Source of the DNA: Flavobacteriales bacterium TMED191
GTDB taxonomy: Bacteria; Bacteroidota; Bacteroidia; Flavobacteriales; TMED113
Length of the DNA stretch: 33,549 nt
Assembly: GCA_002171975.2 (NCBI GenBank)
Contig: NHIO02000007.1
Span: 1 to 33,549 of the forward strand
Direction: 5' to 3'
The translations under genes were made by a program, and so were the position numbers. Under the pieces are notes generated by a model, which was not told the origin of the DNA, searched no databases, and saw only the letters and a program-made list of their open reading frames with translations. Numbering within the stretch: the first letter of the stretch is position 1; each line of letters opens with the position of its first letter. This document shows, one piece after another, positions 14,646-22,729 of the stretch.

Positions 14646-15749
14646 TTAATCAATAGTATCTTCTTGTTCAATATTTATTAGTGTGTTTAGATATTCTAAT
14701 TTAAATACCTCTTGATTATCAATAAGTGTTTGAATAGAATCAAGAAGCATATTTTTTTCAGACTTAAGTAATCTGTTTTTTTGAATTTCGTCTTTTAAAT
14801 TTTTACTCAATGTGTATAAAAAATCAGTATTTTCAGTCATAATATCCTTAAAGGGTTCAAATTTACTATTCTCTATTTTTAAAGAATCATTCAGGATTTT
14901 TATATTTTTTAGTTCAAGCTCTAGTAATTGAATGACATTATTTAATTTGTTAATTTTGATACTTTCATTTGATTTTAATTTTTTTTCAAGTCTCTCATTT
15001 TCAAAAATCAATTTTTTTGATTCCTCATTTGTTAATTTAATTTGCTTATTGATTCCATTATAATTTTCAATTGTTGAGATATATACATAATCAATTTTGG
15101 CTTTTGTTTGAGTGCCTATGTTAAAACCGTATCTTCCAGAAGATAGTAGATTAATATTTTTTTTATTAAGATTAATAGTGAATTCAAATTGACCATTGAT
15201 AAAAAATTCATAATTCCCTTCTTTAGATTTAATTAAAAATTCATTTTTTTCATTTTTCCTTAAATTATTTGATTTTACCCATCCATTATCATTACTACTG
15301 CTAAAAGTTAAATTTTTGTCATATCCATTTTTCATATAGATTAATCTATATTTTTTAGCACTATTAGTTTCAAGTATTAATCCTTCCTGGGTGTTAGGAT
15401 TATATTGGATTATTATGCCAAATTCTTGAGTTTTTTCATTGTTAAATAAGTTGATTTTTTCTTCCGGAGATAATGTGATTGCAGTTTTGATTTCATAATC
15501 TATTATATCATTTTCCCAGTTAAGAATTATATTAAAACTAGATTCTTTTGCACCAATAAAGTACTGTCCTTCTTTTTTTAGTATAACAGCAAATTGATTC
15601 TCATTTTGTTCTGTGGGAAATATTTTATTTTCAAGATTAAAATCTTCTCTTAATAAATTTTGTGAATAGATATCATCTATTTTATGACTCTGACATAGAG
15701 TAATATTTATTGTAGATATTAAAAAGAGAAATACTTTTAAAAAATTCAT
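14646..15749 (-). CDS. secreted protein of unknown function: beta-sandwich-like region plus coiled coil
   Basis: A protein of 367 residues that I do not recognise. A signal peptide (about 1-19, ending TLCQ) is followed by a beta-rich region (about 30-230). This resembles the laminin-G/DUF1080-type folds that bind sugars (FNIILNWEND, FGIIIQYNP, YEFFINGQFEF, SSGRYGFNIGTQTKAKIDYVYIS). The remainder (about 238-345) is rich in Leu, Lys and Glu with heptad-like spacing (ENERLEKKLKSNESIKINKL, ELELKNIKILNDSLKIENSK) and should form a coiled coil. An exported protein that oligomerises through the coil is the simplest reading. It shares its end with the start of panB (no gap), which suggests cotranscription but not shared function. 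Its -7 promoter element is at 15768-15775. Confidence 0.7.
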   Translation of the reverse strand: MNFLKVFLFLISTINITLCQSHKIDDIYSQNLLREDFNLENKIFPTEQNENQFAVILKKEGQYFIGAKESSFNIILNWENDIIDYEIKTAITLSPEEKINLFNNEKTQEFGIIIQYNPNTQEGLILETNSAKKYRLIYMKNGYDKNLTFSSSNDNGWVKSNNLRKNEKNEFLIKSKEGNYEFFINGQFEFTINLNKKNINLLSSGRYGFNIGTQTKAKIDYVYISTIENYNGINKQIKLTNEESKKLIFENERLEKKLKSNESIKINKLNNVIQLLELELKNIKILNDSLKIENSKFEPFKDIMTENTDFLYTLSKNLKDEIQKNRLLKSEKNMLLDSIQTLIDNQEVFKLEYLNTLINIEQEDTID

Positions 15750-15760
15750 AAATGACTTTA

Positions 15761-15792
15761 TTTAATTCAAATCTACAAAAATTATATATTTG
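15761..15792 (+). promoter_or_regulatory. promoter of the lipoprotein gene, overlapping a divergent promoter
   Basis: TTTA (15761-15764) lies 20 bases before TATATTTG (15785-15792), an exact TAnnTTTG match; the first element has one mismatch to TTTG. The -7 element ends four bases before the ATG at 15797, again predicting an almost leaderless transcript. Confidence 0.55.
15768..15775 (-). promoter_or_regulatory. -7 element of the divergent promoter for the coiled-coil/panB unit
   Basis: TAGATTTG on the minus strand matches TAnnTTTG exactly and lies 18 bases before the ATG at 15749. No clear TTTG is found at 19-21 bases; TTTC at a 23-base spacing is the closest. It lies between the two elements of the plus-strand promoter, so the two polymerase sites overlap. 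Confidence 0.45.
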
Positions 15793-15796
15793 CTCT

Positions 15797-17035
15797 ATGA
15801 AAAAAATATTTTGCATTTTCCTAGCCTTTGTTTTCTTTAGTTGTGATAACTCATTGGATATTAATGACGAATGGAAAGATATACCTGTAATATACGGAAT
15901 ATTAAATCCGGGAACTGACGAACCTAACTCGGAGTTAGGTGCAAATGAAAATCATTATGTTCGTATACAGAAAGGTTTTTTAGGTTTAAAATCTGCTAAT
16001 AACTATTTAAACATTTATGACTCTATCTACTATAACCCATCAGAACTTGATGTTTGGGTTGATGTTATAGATGCTCAAACTGGTGAGGTTAATGGGCCTT
16101 TTCATCTTGATTTAATTACAAATGATAATTTAGAAGATATTGCTTTAAGTAAAAATGAAGGTTTATTTCATTCTGAAAATCATTATCTATATAAATTTCC
16201 TTATGTAGCTAGGGATTTGATTCCTACCGATGATTTAAGACATAGCTTCAAGATTAATGTTGTTAACACGAATACTAATGATACAGCATACTCTGTAACT
16301 AATATTGTTGAACCTATTGACATGGTAAGACCTACGCCAGCTATAATTAACTCTGTTTTACGATTTGGTTCTGGATTTTCTGAAACCATTAAGATTAATC
16401 CGTCTAAAAACGGGAAGATGTATTCTATTACATTAATATTTAATTATTTTGAACAATCTTTTGATGATTATCTTTTAGATATTAATGATGGAGTTATTGA
16501 TATGACTGGTGCTGAATTGAAAAGTGTTGAATTAAATTTAGGTGATTTAACTGCATCGGAGCAACAATTATTGGGTCAAAGTTCAGATATTCAAACATTA
16601 GTATCCCCACTTGAATTTTTAGAGTTCTTAGCTACACAAATTAAAGGAAATGATGTTTACAGATATCCCGCAGGAACCTATAATCAAGGTACTGGTGGTG
16701 GAATCAATATTGGAACATATCATCAAGCTATTGATTTACATGTGACCGCAGTAAATACGGAATTGTATACTTATATTAATGCAAACGCTCCTAATTATGG
16801 ATTTAATCAAGAGAGGCCTGACTACAATAATATTACAAATGGTATTGGCCATTGGTCTTCAAGAAGTGTTTTGCATTTAGATAGTCTTAGACTTGACAAT
16901 GCAACAATTGATTTGATTTCATCAGATCCGATTACTAAAGCTTTAAATTTTTCATGCTATAATACAAATGGCATTGGTCTTTTAGATTCAAATGGCTTTT
17001 ATCTTAATTTTGGAGACGATTGTGTTGATGATTAA
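15797..17035 (+). CDS. outer-membrane-type lipoprotein of unknown function
   Basis: The frame opens at 15752, but the ATG at 15797 is preferred because it begins a lipoprotein signal: MKKIFCIFLAFVFFSC, with the lipidated Cys16 followed by DNS. The mature protein (about 396 residues) starts with DEWKDIPVIYGILNPGTDE and HYVRIQKGFLG. This resembles a Bacteroidota-specific group of surface lipoproteins with an immunoglobulin-like N-terminal strand pattern (similar in style to DUF4249, though I am not sure of the family). The rest is beta-rich with no catalytic motif that I can see. Its start is nearly adjacent to a TATATTTG promoter element. A hairpin with a T-run follows the stop, so it is probably transcribed alone. 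Confidence 0.7.
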   Translation: MKKIFCIFLAFVFFSCDNSLDINDEWKDIPVIYGILNPGTDEPNSELGANENHYVRIQKGFLGLKSANNYLNIYDSIYYNPSELDVWVDVIDAQTGEVNGPFHLDLITNDNLEDIALSKNEGLFHSENHYLYKFPYVARDLIPTDDLRHSFKINVVNTNTNDTAYSVTNIVEPIDMVRPTPAIINSVLRFGSGFSETIKINPSKNGKMYSITLIFNYFEQSFDDYLLDINDGVIDMTGAELKSVELNLGDLTASEQQLLGQSSDIQTLVSPLEFLEFLATQIKGNDVYRYPAGTYNQGTGGGINIGTYHQAIDLHVTAVNTELYTYINANAPNYGFNQERPDYNNITNGIGHWSSRSVLHLDSLRLDNATIDLISSDPITKALNFSCYNTNGIGLLDSNGFYLNFGDDCVDD

Positions 17036-17041
17036 CTCAAT

Positions 17042-17076
17042 AAAACTGTCAATATGGCATGGGTGTCAGTTTTTTT
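17042..17076 (+). terminator. hairpin with T-run after the lipoprotein gene (possible terminator or dnaK operator)
   Basis: AAAACTGTCA (17042-17051) pairs with TGTCAGTTTT (17064-17073) except for one central T-T mismatch. The loop is 12 bases and the second arm runs into seven T. It begins seven bases after the lipoprotein stop, as expected for an intrinsic terminator. Its TGTCA half-sites recur further downstream, so an operator function is also possible. Confidence 0.5.
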
Positions 17077-17171
17077 GTCACACTTTTATTTAAATATCAT
17101 GACATTCTGCATATAAACATTGTTTGGTATAGTCTTTGACTTGTTTTGATTAATAACTAAAAAAAATAATT
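17077..17171 (+). promoter_or_regulatory. dnaK upstream region
   Basis: The region between the hairpin and dnaK has a further TGTCA (17077-17080 within TTGTCAC) and an inverted TGACA at about 17100-17104. No clean TTTG-N19..21-TAnnTTTG promoter is visible; the closest candidate is ATTG (17119-17122), 18 bases, TTGTTTTG (17141-17148). The start is preceded by an A-rich stretch instead of a Shine-Dalgarno sequence, as usual for Bacteroidota. Heat-shock control is expected for dnaK but is not proven here. Confidence 0.35.
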
Positions 17172-19085
17172 ATGAGTAAAATAATCGGTATAGATTTAGG
17201 AACAACTAATTCCTGCGTTTCTGTTATGGAAGGTAATGAACCAGTTGTTATTCAAAATAGTGAGGGAAAAAGAACTACTCCATCTGTTATTGCTTTTGTT
17301 GAGGGTGGTGAGCGAAAAGTGGGTGATCCTGCAAAAAGACAAGCTATAACAAACCCTGAAAAGACAATATATTCTATCAAAAGATTTATGGGTGAAAAAT
17401 TTAATAATGTTAAAAATTTATTAAAAACAGTTCCTTATAAAGTAGTTAAAGGAGATAATAATACTGCAAGAGTTCGTGTTGAGGACAGGGATTATACACC
17501 TCAAGAGCTTTCTGCTATTATACTACAAAAAATGAAAAAAACTGCTGAAGATCATTTGGGTGCACAAGTCAGTGAAGCAGTGATTACTGTGCCTGCATAT
17601 TTTAATGATGCGCAAAGACAAGCTACAAAAGAAGCAGGAGAAATTGCAGGATTAAAAGTTAAAAGAATTATTAATGAACCTACTGCTGCTGCTTTAGCTT
17701 ATGGTTTAGATAAAAAAACTTCAGATTTAAAGATAGCAGTTTTTGACCTAGGTGGTGGAACTTTTGATATTTCTATCTTAGAACTAGGAGATGGCGTTTT
17801 CGAAGTTAAATCAACAAACGGTGATACTCACTTAGGAGGTGATGATTTTGATTTAGCAATTATTAATTGGTTAGCTGATGAATTTAAAGCTCAAGAATCA
17901 ATTGACTTAAGAGAAGATCCATCTGCATTACAAAGACTTAAAGAAGCTGCAGAAAAAGCAAAAATAGAATTATCATCTGGAACTCAGACGGAAATAAATT
18001 TACCTTATGTAACAGCAACATCATCTGGCCCTAAGCATCTTGTTAAAACTCTTACGAGAGCAAATTTTGAACAACTTTCTGATGATTTAATTCAAAGGTC
18101 ACTAGATCCTTGTAAAAAAGCTGTTTCAGATGCAGGATTAAATCCTTCTGATATTGATGACGTGATTCTAGTTGGTGGTTCTACAAGAATACCAGCTATC
18201 CAAAAAGTTGTAAAAGAATTTTTTGGTAAAGAGCCTTCAAAAGGTGTCAATCCAGATGAAGTAGTTGCTATTGGTGCAGCAATTCAAGGTGGAGTGTTAG
18301 CAGGTGATGTTAAAGATGTTTTATTATTAGATGTAACTCCTCTATCTTTAGGTATAGAGACCATGGGTAATGTATTTACTAAGCTTATTGAAGCAAATAC
18401 TACTATTCCAACTAAAAAATCTGAAACCTTTTCAACTGCTGCTGATAATCAACCCGCTGTTGATATTCGTATTGCTCAGGGTGAAAGACCGATGTATCCA
18501 GATAATAAAGAAATAGGTAGATTTCAATTAGCTGATATTCCTCCTGCTCCTAGAGGTGTTCCGCAAATTGAAGTAACCTTTGATATTGATGCTAATGGTA
18601 TTTTAAATGTTGCAGCAAAAGACAAAAACACAGGCAAAGAACAAAATATTAAAATTGAAGCATCTTCTGGTTTAAGTCAAGATGAAATTGAAAAAATGAA
18701 AAAAGAAGCAGAAGCTAATGCTGATAGTGATAAGAAAAAGAAGGAATTAGCCGATAAGTTAAATCAAGCAGACGCTATGGTTTTTCAAACAGAAAAGCAA
18801 TTAAAAGAATTTGGTGACAAATTACCAGATGATAAAAGGTCAGCTATTCAAGATGCTTCAGATAGTCTTAAAAAGGCAAAAAGTGAAAATAATATGGACG
18901 GTATTGATGCAGCTCTTGAAAATTTGAATAAATGTTGGCAATCTGCTTCAAATGAAATGCAACAAGCACAAGCACAAGCTTCTCCAAATGGAGAGAGTGA
19001 AAAAACATCAACAAATACTAATGATTCTAGCAACTCAGATGATGTGACAGACGTTGATTTTGAAGAAGTAAAAGATAATAAATAG
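17172..19085 (+). CDS. dnaK: molecular chaperone DnaK (Hsp70)
   Basis: A protein of 637 residues, nearly the same length as E. coli DnaK. It is the ATP-driven cytosolic chaperone that binds exposed hydrophobic peptide segments with DnaJ and GrpE. The nucleotide-binding domain has [18 protein letters not shown] at the start, [38 protein letters not shown] and [13 protein letters not shown]. The interdomain linker [13 protein letters not shown] leads to the substrate-binding domain, then a helical lid. A low-complexity Gln/Ala/Ser/Asn/Asp tail ends in [10 protein letters not shown]. The gene stands alone: dnaJ and grpE are not in the window. It ends in a strong terminator shared with the convergent dnaA. 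Confidence 0.98.
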   Translation: MSKIIGIDLGTTNSCVSVMEGNEPVVIQNSEGKRTTPSVIAFVEGGERKVGDPAKRQAITNPEKTIYSIKRFMGEKFNNVKNLLKTVPYKVVKGDNNTARVRVEDRDYTPQELSAIILQKMKKTAEDHLGAQVSEAVITVPAYFNDAQRQATKEAGEIAGLKVKRIINEPTAAALAYGLDKKTSDLKIAVFDLGGGTFDISILELGDGVFEVKSTNGDTHLGGDDFDLAIINWLADEFKAQESIDLREDPSALQRLKEAAEKAKIELSSGTQTEINLPYVTATSSGPKHLVKTLTRANFEQLSDDLIQRSLDPCKKAVSDAGLNPSDIDDVILVGGSTRIPAIQKVVKEFFGKEPSKGVNPDEVVAIGAAIQGGVLAGDVKDVLLLDVTPLSLGIETMGNVFTKLIEANTTIPTKKSETFSTAADNQPAVDIRIAQGERPMYPDNKEIGRFQLADIPPAPRGVPQIEVTFDIDANGILNVAAKDKNTGKEQNIKIEASSGLSQDEIEKMKKEAEANADSDKKKKELADKLNQADAMVFQTEKQLKEFGDKLPDDKRSAIQDASDSLKKAKSENNMDGIDAALENLNKCWQSASNEMQQAQAQASPNGESEKTSTNTNDSSNSDDVTDVDFEEVKDNK

Positions 19086-19105
19086 CTTGGCAAATTTAAA
19101 TCCAT

Positions 19106-19135
19106 AAAAAAAGGCTCTAATTAGAGCCTTTTTTT
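19106..19135. terminator. bidirectional intrinsic terminator between dnaK and dnaA
   Basis: AAGGCTCTAATTAGAGCCTT (19111-19130) is a perfect palindrome flanked by an A-run on the left and a T-run on the right. It therefore works as a GC-containing hairpin plus T-tract in both directions. It lies 21 bases after dnaK and about 31 bases after the dnaA stop. Confidence 0.93.
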
Positions 19136-19166
19136 ATTAATTGTTTTCAGTTTATATGTTGTAAAA

Positions 19167-20591
19167 TTAAGGAAGAGTAAATTTTTTCTCTAACTCTTGT
19201 ACATATTGTCTAAAATCTTTGTCAGTGTCCACTAAATTATTAACTGTCTTGCAAGCGTGTAGTACTGTAGCATGATCTTTTCCACCGCATCTAGCACCTA
19301 TATTTGCTAAGGAGGACTTTGTTAATTGTTTAGAGAAATACATTGCCAATTGTCTAGCTTGAACAATATTCCTCTTTCTTGTTTTAGATTTAAGTGTGTC
19401 AATTGATAGATCAAAGTAATCACATACAACCTTTTGAATATAATCAATCGATACTTCTCGGGTCGTGTTTTTAACAAATCTGTCTATCATTTCTCGCGCT
19501 AATGCAACGGATATTTCTTTTTTATTTAGGGATGCTTGTGCTAACAATGAAATTAATGCACCTTCTAATTCTCTTATGTTAGTGGAAATGCTATATGCCA
19601 AATATTCTAATACATCGTTGTTGATCTCGATTCCATCATTAAGAATCTTCTTTTTTAGAATTGCAATTCTGGTTTCAAGATCTGGTTGCTGTAAATCTGC
19701 AGATAATCCCCATTTAAATCTTGATAATAATCTTTGCTCCATTCCAGTTAAGTCTACTGGCGGTCTGTCAGAGGTGAGAATGATTTGTTTATTGTTTTGA
19801 TGAAGATGGTTAAATATGTGAAAGAATATGTCTTGAGTTTTTTCTTTAGAAGAAAAAAATTGAACATCATCAATAATTAAGACATCAACCATTTGGTAAA
19901 AATGTGAAAAATCATTTGTTGTATTATTTCTTATGGATTCTATAAATTGTTGTGTAAATTTTTCTGCAGATACATATAGGACGGTTTTTTCTGGATGAAG
20001 TTCTTTTACTTTAATACCAATTGCATGAGCTAAATGGGTTTTTCCTAATCCAACGCCTCCATAAATTAATAATGGATTAAATGATGTTCCTGCAGGTTTT
20101 TGTGATACAGCAAAACCTGCAGATCTCGCAAGTCTATTACATGATCCTTCAATAAAATTCTCAAATGAATAATTAATATTTAATTGAGAGTTAATTTGAA
20201 CTTTTTTTAATCCTGGAATAATAAAAGGATTTTTAAATTTTTTATCTAATGCACCAACTGGAATAGTTTGAGAAGGATTAGTGTTGATTTTTTTATTTAC
20301 ACTTGGAATTGAAACAGAATATGGATTTTTATCATTGTTTTTAACTATGACATTATAAATCAATTTACCATTTTTTCCTAATTCTTTTTTTATAGCAGCT
20401 TTAATAAGATCAATATAATTTTCTTCTAGCCATTCATAAAAAAATTTACTTGGAACTTCAACAGTTAGAATAGAATGTTTTAATTTAATTGGACGAATAG
20501 GCTGAAACCACGTTTTGTAGCTTTGTGTATTGATATTATCTTTTATAAAATCTAGACAATTATTCCAGACTTGCACAGGGGTTAGTTCCAT
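19167..20591 (-). CDS. dnaA: chromosomal replication initiator protein DnaA
   Basis: A protein of 474 residues, standard for DnaA. It binds DnaA boxes at oriC as an ATP-bound filament and opens the origin. Domain I (VWNNCLDFIKDNINTQSYKT, 8-27) is followed by a variable linker (about 85-135), then the AAA+ domain with Walker A YGGVGLGKTHLAHA (177-190), Walker B VLIIDDVQFF (237-246), sensor I LTSDRPP and the arginine-containing LLSRFKWGL. Domain IV ends with the signature GGKDHATVLHACKTV that contacts the DnaA box. dnaN is not adjacent, as is common in Bacteroidota. The 168-bp upstream gap is AT-rich and probably holds its promoter, though I could not find a consensus one. Confidence 0.98.
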   Translation of the reverse strand: MELTPVQVWNNCLDFIKDNINTQSYKTWFQPIRPIKLKHSILTVEVPSKFFYEWLEENYIDLIKAAIKKELGKNGKLIYNVIVKNNDKNPYSVSIPSVNKKINTNPSQTIPVGALDKKFKNPFIIPGLKKVQINSQLNINYSFENFIEGSCNRLARSAGFAVSQKPAGTSFNPLLIYGGVGLGKTHLAHAIGIKVKELHPEKTVLYVSAEKFTQQFIESIRNNTTNDFSHFYQMVDVLIIDDVQFFSSKEKTQDIFFHIFNHLHQNNKQIILTSDRPPVDLTGMEQRLLSRFKWGLSADLQQPDLETRIAILKKKILNDGIEINNDVLEYLAYSISTNIRELEGALISLLAQASLNKKEISVALAREMIDRFVKNTTREVSIDYIQKVVCDYFDLSIDTLKSKTRKRNIVQARQLAMYFSKQLTKSSLANIGARCGGKDHATVLHACKTVNNLVDTDKDFRQYVQELEKKFTLP

Positions 20592-20759
20592 TCTAAATTA
20601 ACTATTTTTATTTTTAAAAAACTGTTGGCTACTAGGGCTTATAATGCGCTTTTGCACAATCATCAAAAACATGTCGTAAATGTGTGAAGAAAAAAGTTTA
20701 AAAAAAAATTTTTTAGCTATTGTTTTTAAGTTTTTTTAGTATTAAATTAAAGGCCATCA
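20592..20759. other. dnaA-ribD intergenic region, AT-rich, no recognisable gene
   Basis: This 168-bp gap is the longest in the window. It holds an A9/T6 palindromic stretch (about 20700-20714) and several T-runs. No consensus TAnnTTTG element reads toward dnaA, and no DnaA box better than two mismatches was found (TTCTTCACA on the minus strand at about 20684-20692). I see no open frame, tRNA or clear hairpin terminator for ribD-side transcription. Confidence 0.6.
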
Positions 20760-21839
20760 TTAGAATGATTGTTCTATTAGTTTAATCTTTTTTTCATTAT
20801 TCATTTTTTTTAACACATCGTATTCAATTTTTTCCTGATAATAATTTTCCATTTTAATTGTTGGGGCTTTAATTCCTTCTTTGATTATCATTTGAGTGTT
20901 TTTAAATATTATAATTTCATCCCATAAATTAGCATTAATAAAATTTTGCAATAATTGCCTTCCTCCCTCAATTAAAATTGAATTGTAACCATTATTTTTT
21001 AGTATTTCCATAATCGGTTTTAAAACTTCTTGGTTATTATATTTATTATATAATTCTTTTACGTTTATATAATGAGTTTTTTTTATTGTCTTAGTTTTTC
21101 CAGTATGAAATACAATTGTTTTTGCAGCATCATTTAGTATGTTATAGTTCTGAGCATTAAATCGGTTTTTTATATCGATTGTTATTCTTGTGGGATTTTC
21201 TCCTTTAACCATTCTAGTGGTTAATTGAGGGTTGTCACAAATAACTGTATTTGTCCCCACCATAATACCATCAACCTGACTACGTAATTTGTGACATAAA
21301 ATAGTACTTGTTTTTGAACTTATTTTTTTAATTCCTTTTGTTGTGTTATTAATGAATTTGTCATTTGACTCAGCCCATTTTAAAATTATATAAGGTCTTT
21401 TAAATAATAGGTTAGTAAAATATTTTAAGTTAATCTTTATACATTCTTTTTTGAGAATATTTATTGTCACTTTTGAAGATGAAAGTAATTTTTTTATACC
21501 CTCTCCATTTACACGCTTAAAAGGATCGATAGTTCCTATGACAACATGTTGAATTTTATGTTTTTTAATTAAATTAACACATGGTGGTGTTTTTCCATAG
21601 TGAGAACATGGTTCTAAATTAACATATAATGTGCATTGAGATAAAATTTGCTTGTCTTTAACATTATTAATTGCATTAACTTCTGCATGAGGACCACCAT
21701 ACTTTTTATGAAAACCTTCGGATACTATTATACCATTATTTACAATTACACATCCAACTAAGGGATTTGATTTGGTTTTGCCTAAACCTAGTTTTGCTAG
21801 TATTAAGCATTTTTTCATAAATTTTTCATGTATTTTCAC
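20760..21839 (-). CDS. ribD: bifunctional riboflavin biosynthesis deaminase/reductase RibD
   Basis: A protein of 359 residues with two domains. The N-terminal deaminase acts on 2,5-diamino-6-ribosylamino-pyrimidinone 5'-phosphate and has a zinc site HAEVNAI (51-57) plus PCSHYGKTPPC (77-87). The C-terminal NADPH-dependent reductase domain has RPYIILKWAESNDKFI, LRSQVDGIMVGTNTVICDNP and ILIEGGRQLLQNFI. The start is a GTG at 21837-21839; an ATG seven codons later is possible. The upstream codons are preferred because IHEKFMKKCLILAKLG aligns with the conserved N-terminal helix of RibD. A TATTTTTG element ends four bases before the GTG. The gene is divergent from prmC with a 32-bp gap. The other rib genes are elsewhere. 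Confidence 0.95.
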   Translation of the reverse strand: MKIHEKFMKKCLILAKLGLGKTKSNPLVGCVIVNNGIIVSEGFHKKYGGPHAEVNAINNVKDKQILSQCTLYVNLEPCSHYGKTPPCVNLIKKHKIQHVVIGTIDPFKRVNGEGIKKLLSSSKVTINILKKECIKINLKYFTNLLFKRPYIILKWAESNDKFINNTTKGIKKISSKTSTILCHKLRSQVDGIMVGTNTVICDNPQLTTRMVKGENPTRITIDIKNRFNAQNYNILNDAAKTIVFHTGKTKTIKKTHYINVKELYNKYNNQEVLKPIMEILKNNGYNSILIEGGRQLLQNFINANLWDEIIIFKNTQMIIKEGIKAPTIKMENYYQEKIEYDVLKKMNNEKKIKLIEQSF

Positions 21840-21843
21840 ATTT

Positions 21844-21851
21844 CAAAAATA
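21844..21851 (-). promoter_or_regulatory. candidate -7 element for ribD
   Basis: TATTTTTG on the minus strand matches TAnnTTTG and ends four bases before the GTG start at 21839. No TTTG was found 19-21 bases upstream. If used, the message is nearly leaderless or starts at the internal ATG at 21818. Confidence 0.35.
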
Positions 21852-21871
21852 AATTTTTTATCTCAATAATA

Positions 21872-22714
21872 ATGTCTAATATTCACTTAGTTAAATCAAA
21901 TTTTATAAAATCCTTGAGTGACATAATGTCTATAAGCGAAATTAAATCAATATGGGACAACTGGGTATTAAATGAAATTTTAGGAATTTCACAAATCGAT
22001 TTTATTATTAATCAAATTAATTATGTAAAAAAAAGAGATGAGTTGAAAATAGAAAAGTTAATCTCTCATTTATTAAAAAATAGACCAATTCAATATTTTT
22101 TTGGATACTCATATTTTAAAGATTTAAAAATTTCAGTTGATTCTCATGTTTTAATCCCAAGGGTTGAAACAGAAGAGCTAGTTGATATTGTAATATCTAA
22201 ATTAACAAGTAAAAATCTTATTGGCATCGATATAGGAACAGGCTCAGGATGTATTCCTATTCTATTAAAGAAAAATCTAGATACAGTATTATATAGCGTT
22301 GATTTTTCTCAAAATGCGATACGAAGAGCAAAAATTAATGCCAATAAACATAATGTTAGCATTAATTTCCGATTATTAGACATATTGAATTGTGATGACT
22401 TTGATTTGTTACCAAATTTTGATTTTATTGTAAGTAATCCCCCATATGTTTTAAAATCTGAGGTTTTACCATCTTCAAATATTCATGCTGAACCTAAATC
22501 TGCTATTTTTGTACCTGAAGATAATCCTTTGATTTTTTATAAAGCTATATGTCAATTTGCTAAAAAAAAAATAAAAGATTCTGGAATAATGTTCTTTGAA
22601 ATAAATCCTATTTTACATAAATGTTTGATTTCCTTATTTAGAGAATTCAATTATAAAAATATTGAAACTCGTAAAGATTTTTTTGGTAAAAAAAGATTTA
22701 TAATTGTATCTTAA
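21872..22714 (+). CDS. prmC: release-factor glutamine methyltransferase
   Basis: A protein of 280 residues. It N5-methylates the glutamine of the GGQ motif in class I peptide release factors. An N-terminal helical domain (1-75) ends in RPIQYFFGYSYF, which binds the release factor. It is followed by the methyltransferase fold with VLIPRVETEELVD (93-105), the SAM motif GIDIGTGSGCIPI (118-130) and the catalytic NPPYV (189-193), characteristic of the family. A run of ten A lies within the coding sequence at about 22562-22571. It is 15 bases before ligA and probably the first gene of a prmC-ligA-DUF6913-dapA unit. Confidence 0.95.
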   Translation: MSNIHLVKSNFIKSLSDIMSISEIKSIWDNWVLNEILGISQIDFIINQINYVKKRDELKIEKLISHLLKNRPIQYFFGYSYFKDLKISVDSHVLIPRVETEELVDIVISKLTSKNLIGIDIGTGSGCIPILLKKNLDTVLYSVDFSQNAIRRAKINANKHNVSINFRLLDILNCDDFDLLPNFDFIVSNPPYVLKSEVLPSSNIHAEPKSAIFVPEDNPLIFYKAICQFAKKKIKDSGIMFFEINPILHKCLISLFREFNYKNIETRKDFFGKKRFIIVS

Positions 22715-22729
22715 AATAATAAATTAGAC

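Noticed and set aside
20592..20759. oriC with DnaA boxes upstream of dnaA
   Set aside because: No nine-base site better than two mismatches from TTATCCACA and no cluster of sites was found by eye.
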